14,825 nucleotides of DNA from Anaerolineales bacterium UBA4826 (lineage in GTDB: Bacteria; Chloroflexota; Anaerolineae; UBA4142). The notes under the pieces were generated by a model. The model was given only the letters and a program-made list of their open reading frames with translations. It was not told the origin of the DNA and did no database searches. The stretch covers positions 232 to 15,056 of the forward strand of contig DHFK01000157.1 of the NCBI GenBank assembly GCA_002400365.1, read 5' to 3'. Position numbers and translations under genes: made by a program. Position 1 is the stretch's first letter; the number at the start of each line of letters is the position of its first letter. This document shows positions 1 to 7,369 of this stretch, one piece after another.

Positions 1-474
1 GATCGTCGTCGTCGTGTCCGCTGGGTTGACCGTCTGCCCACCGGTCAACGTGCCAGTCCCAGAAGTATAGTTCGAGTCGCCGCTGTAATTTGCGGTAATG
101 GTGTGCGTTCCAACGGCGAGCGCGGCGGTGTCACAGACCGCCTGCGCCGCGCCGTCCAGCGCAACATTCGCGCAGACATCCGCGCCCTCGTCCTGGAATG
201 TCACAGTGCCGGTGGGTAGACCGGCGGTGCCGGTCACAGTTGCTGTGAAGGTCACCGTCTGCCCGAAAACAGAAGGATTCTGTGACGTGACTACAGTAAT
301 CGTCGGGCTGAGCAAAGCCCGGGGGCGACCGGCTTGAGCCGCATGCTCGAAATGCCTGCCCTCCACTGCCTGCGCCACGGAGGGCAGCGTCAATCCTGAC
401 GCGACATGGATGACCAACGCGGCGATCAATCCGACCAGTCCGGTTTCGACGCTCGTTCGCGATTTGGAATGCAC
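1..474 (-). CDS. Exported protein with bacterial Ig-like repeats (3' end off the window)
   Basis: Only the first 158 codons are in the window; the gene runs off the left edge. The GTG at 474 is chosen because GAGGAG sits 6 bases upstream and because it gives a clean Sec signal peptide: a basic start (HSKSRTS), a hydrophobic core at about residues 11-30, and a likely cut after AQA at residue 36. Residues about 57-150 form one bacterial Ig-like beta-sandwich of the group-3 type, with PTGTVTFQD and LAVGTHTITANYSGDSNY. The tail DTTTTI looks like the linker into a next copy. C101 and C114 could form a disulfide inside the domain. Such repeats usually serve as spacers or adhesion modules in cell-surface proteins. 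Which functional domain lies further on cannot be seen. The stop codon of the lipoprotein gene lies 44 bases upstream, so the two may be co-transcribed. Confidence 0.85.
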   Translation of the reverse strand, partial: MHSKSRTSVETGLVGLIAALVIHVASGLTLPSVAQAVEGRHFEHAAQAGRPRALLSPTITVVTSQNPSVFGQTVTFTATVTGTAGLPTGTVTFQDEGADVCANVALDGAAQAVCDTAALAVGTHTITANYSGDSNYTSGTGTLTGGQTVNPADTTTTI

Positions 475-480
475 TAGTTT

Positions 481-486
481 CTCCTC
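481..486 (-). promoter_or_regulatory. Shine-Dalgarno site that sets the GTG start at 474
   Basis: On the minus strand this reads GAGGAG, 6 bases before the GTG at 474. No ATG gives a usable alternative, and this site is the reason the gene can be called despite its GTG start. Confidence 0.7.
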
Positions 487-518
487 GGTGGCCTACGGCA
501 CGGCAAGGGTGTCCCCAC

Positions 519-1991
519 TCAATGCCGGGGCGCCTTTTCGGCGCCGCGGGTCTTGGGGGGCTCTGTCTCTGGCGCTTGGGGTTGTGGCAATTGGAACTCG
601 ATGTACTGCCCGGCTTTGATCTCCACCACTCCGCTGGCGGAGCGTCCACTCACATTCACGGAGTAGGCGTGGCGACCCGGCGGCAGGTTGATGCGGATTT
701 CCCCCAGCGCCGGCACCCGATACGACGGTCCATTGATCGTAATCGTCGCGTCTTCCCACGGGTTGAAAACCACCAATACTCCCATGCCGGGAGGAATGGT
801 CGGGGTTGGCGGTATCGGCGTAGCCGAGGGCTTGGGGGTCGGCGTCGGCGGATGGCACAAGAGTGTATAGTACTGCGGGTTCTGAACTATCCAGCGTAGA
901 TCCGCAATCCATTGATCGGTCTCGGCCTTGAAGAACCGGCGCTTTTGCTCTCGCTCCGCCGGTTTGTCTTGCGGGGCAATGCGTCCTTTCTCAAACGCGT
1001 TGGTCGCAAGCCGCTGCACTGCTTCCAGTTGCGCGTTGAACCCGGCGGCTTCAAAGGTCTGTTCCAGTTGGACGGTTATCTGAGCGCAAGTGGCCAGCGG
1101 CTTGCCGGCGGTGCGATAGGCGCGATAGTCTTGAACATGCTGCAACTGGCGCGCCAGCAGCGCAAAGAAACTGATCTGGTTGGATTCGGGCGTAAGGCCT
1201 TGGGCTTGAGCAATGGTCGCGCGCATATAGTCGGACCGAATCTCGATGCGATCGGCGGCAAATGGGGTCTGCATGTCTCGCACGCTCCCCGCCCCAGCCA
1301 GGGACAACCCGGACACCGCGGCGACAGAACTCAGCAGGTCCGGCTCTACCCGATAAATCGAAACTGTGACTTTGCTCCATACGCCATACGTCGCCGGATC
1401 CACTTGTCTGACCCATTCGAAAGTTTGCAAGATAAATTGGATCTCGCCCGGTTCGAATCCATAGAAGCGGAGCGCGCCGATCGTCAACTGGGGTACAGCC
1501 GTAAGCGTTGCCGTTGCGGCAAGGGTCGGCGTTGCGGTGGGCGTCGGAGTGAGGATGGATAGATCCCAAAAAGTCGTCCCTTGGATATTGCGCAAGACCC
1601 TTCCCGCTTGACTCAAGACATTCATTTCAAAGGTGCGTCCGTCAGCCGCCCGGAAACTGGCGCGTGACGCCACGTAGCTGCCATCACTCGCTTGCAGAAC
1701 CGTGCCGGTTTTTTTCGACAGACAGTCCAGGAGTTGACCGAGTGGAATACCCCACACGCAGCCGGTATCAACGAAACCCGGAAAAAGCGCGAGCGGAGGA
1801 GGGGTCGCAGTAGTGGTTGCCGCGGTTGCCGGCACAGTCGGCATCCGCGTTGGCGTAGGGGAGACCAGCGCAATGGTCGAAGGACTGGGCACGGTCCAGG
1901 TCGCCACCGGCACCACGGTGGGGACCGGCGCGCATGCGGAAATGCCCAATACGACTATTGATCCAATCATGAACTTGATGTGCCAAAACAC
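519..1991 (-). CDS. Lipoprotein with Pro/Thr linkers, a degenerate zincin-like domain and a PEGA-like C-terminus
   Basis: Predicted lipoprotein of 490 residues. The GTG at 1991 is preferred because GGGAGGA lies 7 bases upstream and it gives a compact signal peptide, FWHIKFMIGSIVVLGISAC, with lipobox ISAC (Cys20). The frame stays open to a TTG at 2027, which has no ribosome site. Pro/Thr-rich linkers at about 22-66, 148-165 and 380-401 separate three modules: a small domain with C78 and C90, a mostly helical domain at about 168-375, and a PEGA-like beta domain at about 406-468 (VLVVFNPWEDATITINGPS, then LPPGRHAYSV). The middle domain contains LLARQLQHVQDYRAY (279-293). This resembles the zinc-peptidase helix LAHELQHVxDYR, but HExxH reads RQLQH, so catalysis is unlikely. 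It is probably attached outside the membrane, beside the glycan locus. Its function is not recognised. It follows a terminator, so it probably has its own promoter, which I could not find. Confidence 0.85.
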   Translation of the reverse strand: MFWHIKFMIGSIVVLGISACAPVPTVVPVATWTVPSPSTIALVSPTPTRMPTVPATAATTTATPPPLALFPGFVDTGCVWGIPLGQLLDCLSKKTGTVLQASDGSYVASRASFRAADGRTFEMNVLSQAGRVLRNIQGTTFWDLSILTPTPTATPTLAATATLTAVPQLTIGALRFYGFEPGEIQFILQTFEWVRQVDPATYGVWSKVTVSIYRVEPDLLSSVAAVSGLSLAGAGSVRDMQTPFAADRIEIRSDYMRATIAQAQGLTPESNQISFFALLARQLQHVQDYRAYRTAGKPLATCAQITVQLEQTFEAAGFNAQLEAVQRLATNAFEKGRIAPQDKPAEREQKRRFFKAETDQWIADLRWIVQNPQYYTLLCHPPTPTPKPSATPIPPTPTIPPGMGVLVVFNPWEDATITINGPSYRVPALGEIRINLPPGRHAYSVNVSGRSASGVVEIKAGQYIEFQLPQPQAPETEPPKTRGAEKAPRH

Positions 1992-1998
1992 TCTACCG

Positions 1999-2005
1999 TC
2001 CTCCC
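1999..2005 (-). promoter_or_regulatory. Shine-Dalgarno site favouring the GTG start at 1991
   Basis: The minus strand reads GGGAGGA with 7 bases to the GTG at 1991. The competing TTG (2027) and the internal ATG (1970) have no comparable site, so this sequence decides the start of the lipoprotein gene. Confidence 0.6.
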
Positions 2006-2040
2006 GCCGCGAGATTCTCACTGTCAAGACGCCAAGCCAT

Positions 2041-2069
2041 GAAAAATGGCAGCCCTAAATGCGGCTGCC
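2041..2069 (-). terminator. Rho-independent terminator after the adaptor gene
   Basis: On the minus strand a 7-bp GC-rich stem, GGCAGCC paired with GGCTGCC (2063-2069 with 2048-2054), closes an 8-base loop and is followed by ATTTTT. It lies about 100 bases after the stop of the HlyD-like adaptor and 50 bases before the lipoprotein start, so it should end the kinase-adaptor transcript. A second, weaker pairing, GCCAT with ATGGC, flanks the T-tract. Confidence 0.7.
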
Positions 2070-2172
2070 AGACTCGCCTCCTTCTCATATGCCCAGTCGC
2101 CGAATGTGGACAAATGCTTCACGGCAAAGTAAACTCCCACCCCCGCGCTCGCCCAAAGGCACCGGCCCAGAC
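2070..2172. other. Intergenic stretch between the adaptor stop and the terminator
   Basis: About 100 bases without a clear gene. The minus strand holds a perfect AAGGAGG (2077-2083) with no usual start codon at the right distance, and the ATG (2086-2088) of a 31-codon ORF, MRRRRVWQ..., that runs through the terminator and stops one base before the lipoprotein GTG. I cannot show that either is used. Confidence 0.3.
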
Positions 2173-3540
2173 TCAGGGAACTTGGATCTGCTCGCCCTCA
2201 AGCAGACCGGCGAGAATCTCGGTCTGGGTCTCATTCGCAATCCCCACCTGAACTTCAACCCGTTGGGGTTTGCCATTGCGAATGACCGTCACATAATTCT
2301 TCGTGCCTTCGACCACGACCGCCTGAGTGGGGATAATCAAGGCATTGTTTCTCACCTGGGTCGTCAGCATAACATCCGCGCCTAAACGCAGCGTTGCCGG
2401 CACTTTGCTTGAACTATCAAAACTCACGATGATGCGGTAAGAACTCTTGCCCTGGAAGATCGTTGCCTTGGCGCTGATTTCTTTCACTTTACCCGAATAC
2501 CGTTGATTGGGAAAGCCGTCCAGGACGACACTGGCTGGCTGACCCAGTCCAACACTGATCACATCGCTCTCAGGCACAGTTGCCTCAATCTGCAACTCGG
2601 TGGGATCCGCAATTGCCCCCACCGCCTCAAAGGCTTGCACTTGATCTCCCACTCTTTTGTCTACGGAAACAATGAGCCCCGACAACGGCGCCGTTAGTTC
2701 GGTGCTGGCCAAGCGCGCGCGCGCCAGGTCCACCGCTCTTTGCGCGTTCTGAACCGCCCTTTGCTGCGCCTCCACATCGAGTACCGCCACTTGCCGATTG
2801 GTCTTGACATTGTTCAGATCCGTCGCCGCCCTCAAATAGTCCGCATCCAATCGCTGAAAACGATCGTAAGCGGCTTGGACCTTGGGATCGTTTAGGCCGA
2901 TCCAGGCAATCGCTTGATAGTCCGCGCCGGCCTTGTTACGCACGTCGAGCGTGCGCGAATAGACATTGGTCGCCACCTCGATCTGAAAATCAAAGGCGGA
3001 GAGTTTGGCTTGCGCCTGGCGCAATTGCACATTCGCTTGGTCAAGATTGAATTGCGCCGCATCCACCGCTTGATTAAGATTATAGGGATCCAACTTGGCC
3101 AGGACTAGCCCTTGTTTGACCTGGTCGCCGGCCGCAACATTGATCGCGTTAATTGTTCCGGCAAGGGGGAAGTAGAGAAAAGCCTCGCGCGCCGAGACCA
3201 CCCGCCCCCGAGTCTTGAGGGATTGAGTCAGCGAGCCGCGCGCAACGGTAATGACACTCGATGCTTTTCCCGGCGCGCTGGGTGAGTCGCCCCCCGGCGT
3301 GGGTGGATTGACTGTCGGGATCGCCACAGTCGGCGGAATAAAGGTCGGCGCGGGCTGGGGCTTGGGCAGCGCCTCACAGCCAACCGAAAGCACGCCCACC
3401 AGGGCAAGCAGACATATCCAAACGAAAGCCGACTGGAAAAGTGGAGGCGTCTTACCCCGCAGAGAACCGCGCCCGGGAATCTGTGAATTCGTTGGTTCCG
3501 CGCCGATGCGCAATTGACCCACTTGCTTTGAATCACCCAT
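2173..3540 (-). CDS. HlyD/MacA-like periplasmic adaptor (membrane fusion protein) with a lipobox
   Basis: 455 residues with the usual order of the adaptor family. The N-terminus has a hydrophobic segment (38-54) ending in lipobox LSVGC (Cys55), followed by a Pro/Thr linker (62-90). A first half-lipoyl motif lies around 113-150 (GRVVSAREAFLYFPLAGTI). A long alpha-helical hairpin at about 155-280 is rich in Gln and Ala. The second half-lipoyl motif (LTAPLSGLIVSVDKRVGDQV) begins at 282, then a beta-barrel and a membrane-proximal domain (NNALIIPTQAVVVEG) to the end. Such proteins couple a transporter (ABC or RND) to a path across the envelope. No transporter gene is beside it. The ATG at 3540 lies 6 bases after the kinase stop and lacks a good ribosome site, so translation is probably coupled. 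The 37 residues before the hydrophobic segment are long for a lipoprotein; no closer start is visible. Lipidation is inferred. Confidence 0.9.
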   Translation of the reverse strand: MGDSKQVGQLRIGAEPTNSQIPGRGSLRGKTPPLFQSAFVWICLLALVGVLSVGCEALPKPQPAPTFIPPTVAIPTVNPPTPGGDSPSAPGKASSVITVARGSLTQSLKTRGRVVSAREAFLYFPLAGTINAINVAAGDQVKQGLVLAKLDPYNLNQAVDAAQFNLDQANVQLRQAQAKLSAFDFQIEVATNVYSRTLDVRNKAGADYQAIAWIGLNDPKVQAAYDRFQRLDADYLRAATDLNNVKTNRQVAVLDVEAQQRAVQNAQRAVDLARARLASTELTAPLSGLIVSVDKRVGDQVQAFEAVGAIADPTELQIEATVPESDVISVGLGQPASVVLDGFPNQRYSGKVKEISAKATIFQGKSSYRIIVSFDSSSKVPATLRLGADVMLTTQVRNNALIIPTQAVVVEGTKNYVTVIRNGKPQRVEVQVGIANETQTEILAGLLEGEQIQVP

Positions 3541-3546
3541 GATGCG

Positions 3547-5268
3547 TCAGCCCACCTTCGCTTTAGAGAGATCTGTCTCAGTCGGCGGCGGTTTCGGAGG
3601 GGGTTCGGCTTGAACCGCACGCGTTGTTTCTGGCGCGGTCAGCGGTCGAGGGATCTCGCTATTTCGCCGGCGTTTCTGCTTCTGTCCATCGTCGGAATAA
3701 TGATAGTAGTAGTATCCGTAACCGTTCCCGTGGGTGAGCGAAACTCGATTCAACACGGCTCCCAGGATTTTGGCGTTCACCTGGGACAGCGCTTCCCTGG
3801 TACGGCGTAGGGCATCCACGCGCGCATGCCCCGCGCTGATCACCCAGAGTACGCTGCTGATCTTTGCGGCAAGCAGGATGGCATCTGTTACTGCAAGGAC
3901 TGGAGGTGCATCAAAGAGCACCAGGTCGGCTCTTTGCTTGAGCACCTCAATCAATTCCGCCATCTTGTCCGAGCCCAAGAGTTCTGCGGGATTCGGCGGA
4001 TTGATTCCGCTGGTGAGAACGCCAAGACCCGGAACATCTGTCTCATGAAGAATGCCGTCGAGATCTCCGTCCTCTTTCAAAAGGGCATCGGTCAAGCCTG
4101 GCTCCTGGGGCAGCCCAAAGAGCTTGTGCAAAGCGGGTCTGCGCAGGTCGCTGTCAACGAGAATGACCTTCTTCCCTGACATGGCAATCGCTATTCCAAG
4201 ATTCGCGAGCGTGGTTGACTTACCCTCCCCAGGATCTGCGCTTGTAACGACCACCCCGGCAGACGGGTTCGCCAGACTCGAAAACTGGAGGTTGGTCCGC
4301 AGTCGGCGATATGCTTCTGCATAGGGCGAACGGGCATCCTTAACGGTGACCATTCCGTCCTGAAGTTTCCGGACATGGTTGAATTGGGCAATCGTCCCAA
4401 GTGTGTTCAGTTCCAGCGTCCGCGTCACATCTTCAGGCGATTTGACTGTATCGTCCAGATATTCAAACAAGAAGGCGGCGGACCCGCCCAGGATGATTCC
4501 AGCCACTAGACCCAACAGCGTATTCAAAGCCGTCTGCGGTCGGATCGGAACCTGGGGCACTTCAGCGGGTGACAAGACGGTAAGCGTATCCACATACCGC
4601 GCGGCAGCCAAACGAAAATCTTGCGCGCTCTGGAGCAAGATTGTGTACTGAGTCTGGTAGGTCGTCAGTTCCATTTGCAAGCGGGCACGCTCTGTTCTAA
4701 CAAACTCAGGGGCAGAGAGGTTCTTAGGGTCTGACGGATCGCCGAGAGGTGCCAACGCCTTCTGGGTGTCATCAATCTTCTTTCGCACGTCGGCAACCTG
4801 CTGATCGAGGTCTTTCTGCGCCGCTTGAAAGCGCGCTTGCTGCTTCACAGAATTCTGCTCAATAAACACCTGGGCGATCTGATTAGCCACTGCCTGCGCC
4901 CGCTCAGGGTTAGTATCTTCCACCGCAATCCGGATCAGTTGCGTGTCCTGAACGACCTGGACGGTCATCATTGCTCGCAGTTCGGTGGGATTAAACGGAA
5001 GATTCAGCACGCGGATCACATCGCTCAGAATTGCAGAGGATTTGATCTGTTCCGCATAGGTCGTCGCAATGCGTTGGCTCGTGAGAATTGCGCCATAAGG
5101 ATCACCAATCGGATCCGCGCCTTGGTTGATCAGAAGGGTAGTGGTAGATTGATAAACCGGGAGGCTGAAAATGCTGATGAAATAAGCGCCACTGGTCCCT
5201 AGAACAGCCCCTAGGATAATGAGCCAGAGCCATTTTCGAACAACTGATAGATAATGTCGTAGTTCCAC
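3547..5268 (-). CDS. Polysaccharide chain-length regulator fused to a bacterial tyrosine kinase (Wzc/CapB type)
   Basis: 573 residues. Residues 1-270 are a Wzz-type co-polymerase domain: a transmembrane helix at 14-35, an extracytoplasmic part with coiled coil (about 140-215), a proline motif PQVPIRPQ (238-245), and a second helix at 248-270. Residues 300-512 are a BY-kinase domain with the oligomerisation motif EX2RX2R (E318, R321, R324), Walker A ADPGEGKST (344-352), Walker A' VILVDSDLRRP (368-378) and Walker B DLVLFDAPP (448-456). The C-terminal cluster GYGYYYYHY (516-524) has six tyrosines, the expected autophosphorylation sites. A Pro-rich tail of about 45 residues follows. In this family, cycles of tyrosine phosphorylation control polymer length and export. 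The start is GTG at 5268, with GAGGAG 6 bases upstream and a strong promoter in front. No cognate phosphatase gene is in the window. Confidence 0.95.
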   Translation of the reverse strand: MELRHYLSVVRKWLWLIILGAVLGTSGAYFISIFSLPVYQSTTTLLINQGADPIGDPYGAILTSQRIATTYAEQIKSSAILSDVIRVLNLPFNPTELRAMMTVQVVQDTQLIRIAVEDTNPERAQAVANQIAQVFIEQNSVKQQARFQAAQKDLDQQVADVRKKIDDTQKALAPLGDPSDPKNLSAPEFVRTERARLQMELTTYQTQYTILLQSAQDFRLAAARYVDTLTVLSPAEVPQVPIRPQTALNTLLGLVAGIILGGSAAFLFEYLDDTVKSPEDVTRTLELNTLGTIAQFNHVRKLQDGMVTVKDARSPYAEAYRRLRTNLQFSSLANPSAGVVVTSADPGEGKSTTLANLGIAIAMSGKKVILVDSDLRRPALHKLFGLPQEPGLTDALLKEDGDLDGILHETDVPGLGVLTSGINPPNPAELLGSDKMAELIEVLKQRADLVLFDAPPVLAVTDAILLAAKISSVLWVISAGHARVDALRRTREALSQVNAKILGAVLNRVSLTHGNGYGYYYYHYSDDGQKQKRRRNSEIPRPLTAPETTRAVQAEPPPKPPPTETDLSKAKVG

Positions 5269-5274
5269 TGGTTA

Positions 5275-5280
5275 CTCCTC
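5275..5280 (-). promoter_or_regulatory. Shine-Dalgarno site for the kinase GTG start
   Basis: The minus strand reads GAGGAG, 6 bases before the GTG at 5268. It is the basis for choosing that GTG, which gives the expected short cytoplasmic N-terminus (MELRHYLSVVRKW) before the first membrane helix. Confidence 0.7.
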
Positions 5281-5297
5281 TGTCCAACTTGATTGGG

Positions 5298-5326
5298 AAT
5301 ATACCCGACCTCGATTTCTTTGTCAA
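5298..5326 (-). promoter_or_regulatory. Sigma70-type promoter for the kinase-adaptor unit
   Basis: The minus strand has a perfect -35 TTGACA (5321-5326), a 17-base spacer, and -10 TATATT (5298-5303, five of six bases of the consensus). It lies in the 80-base gap between the dehydratase and kinase genes, with the -10 box about 30 bases before the kinase GTG. Transcription would start near 5290. It would let the kinase and adaptor be expressed apart from the upstream biosynthetic genes. Confidence 0.75.
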
Positions 5327-5348
5327 ATAATTGCCAGGGTGGTTCACC

Positions 5349-7358
5349 CTAGTGGATCAGATCTGCCGGTGCGTCTTGAGGGGGAGTACAGACCCGGTGC
5401 GCGAGGGTGGCGCCTGGAGGCGTTGGCTCCGCATTGATTGCCGGGGGATGGTATTCGGGTACAATTTGCTGAAGTAGTCGGCGGACTAGCGTGCTATCGC
5501 CGGCCCGAGCCGCGCTCACCAACTCATCTACCGCCATAGGCAGACTTGCCCATTGGGCTTGAGTGAACGGTTCTATGCCAGCGCCATTCCGCACAACGTA
5601 AATCTTCTCGTGACTCGTTCGATTGCAGTTCTCGCCAGGGATAAACAACTCTTCATACAACTTTTCTCCCGGGCGCAAGCCGGTAAAGACAATGTCAATA
5701 TCCTCCCCTTCCACGAGACCGCTCAAGCGAATGAGGTCACGCGCTAGATCTAGAATCCTGATCGGGTCCCCCATATCCAGAGTGAAAATCTCCCCACCCC
5801 TTCCAAGCGTGGTGGCTTGCAATACCAATTGCACTGCCTCCGGGATCGTCATGAAATAGCGCCGGACCTCGGGATGCGTAACGGTCACCGGTCCTCCACT
5901 GCTGATCTGTTGCTTGAACAGAGGCACCACGCTGCCGCGGGAGCCCAAGACATTCCCGAAACGCACCGCGACAAAACAGCGACTCGTTTGCGCGGCCGCT
6001 TGTTGCGCCAGAAGCTCTGCCACGCGTTTGGTCGCCCCCATCGCGCTCGAGGGGTTGACCGCTTTGTCCGTGGAAATCAATACGAATTGTTCGACCCCGT
6101 AGATCTCGGCGCAACTAAGAACGCACTGCGTGCCTTGGACGTTATTGCTCACCGCATCTTCCACGTTTTCTTCCATCAGGGACACGTGCTTGTGCGCCGC
6201 CGCGTGAAAGACGATCTGGGGCTGGCAGCGCTCCCAGACCATCCGCATCCGCTCCCAGTCGCGAATGTCGGCAACGATGGTTTGCATTTGGAGTTGGGGG
6301 AACGCCTGCCGCAATTCGTTGGCAACATGGAAGAGACTCGTCTCTCCATGCCCCAAGAGCAGAACAATCCCCGGACCGTGGTGTGCCACCTGTCGGCAGA
6401 TCTCAGCGCCAATAGAGCCGCCCGCCCCGGTCACCAAGATGCGCTTGCCCTTGAGTAAACGCGCGACCTGGGTCAGGTCGGTCACAACCGGTTCGCGGCG
6501 CAATAGATCCGCAATATCTACCGGACGCAACTGGTTGATAGTGACGCTCCCATCCAGGAGTTCGAAAATCCCCGGCACGGTCCGGCAGGGAATGTTCGCC
6601 GCCTGGCACAGGCGCATTACCTCGCGAATCGTCTTCCCCGACGCGGTGGGCATCGCAATAACCGCTTGCTCCACCTTGTGATCTCTGACGACGTCCCCGA
6701 TCCGCCAATGATCGCCTACCACGGGAATACCGTAGATCAGCGAGCCCTGTTTCCGCGGCGCATCGTCCAAGAAAACTACCGGCTTCAATCCGAGTTGGGG
6801 ATTGGCGTGCATTTCTCGGGCCATCATCACACCCGCGCTTCCCGCGCCGATGATCGCGACTCGCTTGTTGCCGGCCCGGTGGTTACGTCTCCGTTGAATT
6901 GTTCGCTCAACGAACCGCACGCTATAGCGCAAGCCCCCCACTGCCAGCAATACGAGGATCCCATCAAGAAACGGCATCGAACGCGGCAACCCTCCGCCGA
7001 GCAATCCAAAGGGTCGTAGAACGCCGAAGAACACCAAGGCAACTAAGAGCGTGGCTGTGCCAGTGGCAAGAATAATCTGAGCCAGTTCGTCAATACTAGC
7101 ATATCGCCAATATCGCGCATAGAGACCAAATGGAATAAAGATCATCCACCGGAGAGCGGTTGCGATCAGCACATACAGCGCGAGAGCCTCCGTGTACTGC
7201 AGGAACTCCTCAAGCGTTTCCACGCGCAGCCCCAAGGCTAGCACCCCCGCCAAACAAAACGACAAGAGATCCAACGCAAAGAAATGGCGATTGCGCAAGC
7301 CAAATAGAATGCGGGTCAGTCCATTGTTTATCTTGCTGAATAGCAAAGACTTGTTCAT
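5349..7358 (-). CDS. Membrane-bound nucleotide-sugar 4,6-dehydratase (CapD/FlaA1/PglF type)
   Basis: 669 residues. Hydrophobic helices fill about residues 25-150. They are followed by a CoA-binding-like Rossmann fold with GAGSAG (171-176), then an extended SDR domain with GAGGSIG (311-317), AAAHKHV (386-392) and STDKAVNPSSAMGATK (429-444). In the SDR catalytic YxxxK the Tyr is replaced by Met (M440, K444), and T430-D431-K432 is present. This is the pattern of the PglF/FlaA1 dehydratases, which turn UDP-GlcNAc into a UDP-4-keto-6-deoxyhexose. The full-length form with membrane helices matches PglF and WbpM. The substrate is inferred from the family. The keto sugar is a natural substrate for the DegT aminotransferase two genes upstream. 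The ATG at 7358 lies 11 bases after the methyltransferase stop and has no strong ribosome site. It is the last gene before the internal promoter. Confidence 0.93.
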   Translation of the reverse strand: MNKSLLFSKINNGLTRILFGLRNRHFFALDLLSFCLAGVLALGLRVETLEEFLQYTEALALYVLIATALRWMIFIPFGLYARYWRYASIDELAQIILATGTATLLVALVFFGVLRPFGLLGGGLPRSMPFLDGILVLLAVGGLRYSVRFVERTIQRRRNHRAGNKRVAIIGAGSAGVMMAREMHANPQLGLKPVVFLDDAPRKQGSLIYGIPVVGDHWRIGDVVRDHKVEQAVIAMPTASGKTIREVMRLCQAANIPCRTVPGIFELLDGSVTINQLRPVDIADLLRREPVVTDLTQVARLLKGKRILVTGAGGSIGAEICRQVAHHGPGIVLLLGHGETSLFHVANELRQAFPQLQMQTIVADIRDWERMRMVWERCQPQIVFHAAAHKHVSLMEENVEDAVSNNVQGTQCVLSCAEIYGVEQFVLISTDKAVNPSSAMGATKRVAELLAQQAAAQTSRCFVAVRFGNVLGSRGSVVPLFKQQISSGGPVTVTHPEVRRYFMTIPEAVQLVLQATTLGRGGEIFTLDMGDPIRILDLARDLIRLSGLVEGEDIDIVFTGLRPGEKLYEELFIPGENCNRTSHEKIYVVRNGAGIEPFTQAQWASLPMAVDELVSAARAGDSTLVRRLLQQIVPEYHPPAINAEPTPPGATLAHRVCTPPQDAPADLIH

Positions 7359-7369
7359 TGTGGTTTAGT

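Noticed and set aside
1..25. GTC/GAC triplet repeat at the left edge as a repeat element
   Set aside because: It encodes the Thr run of the linker between Ig-like domains, which explains it.
912..1562. 216-codon plus-strand ORF opposite the lipoprotein gene
   Set aside because: Antisense to a frame with a lipobox, ribosome site and domain structure; the translation has no signal or motif.
2022..2027. TTGACA hexamer upstream of the lipoprotein gene as a -35 box
   Set aside because: At a spacing of 16-18 bases the sequence is GGAGGA-like, the ribosome site, with no -10 element; it is also the TTG codon region of the longer frame.
5336..5350. Hairpin AGGGTG-AAC-CACCCT after the dehydratase gene as a terminator
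   Set aside because: The stem is only 6 bp, overlaps the stop codon, and is not followed by a T-tract (GGCAATTATT follows), so termination would be weak at best.
5817..6458. 213-codon plus-strand ORF opposite the dehydratase gene
   Set aside because: It is fully antisense to a conserved, motif-rich gene, and its translation is rich in Arg, His and Pro with no family likeness.
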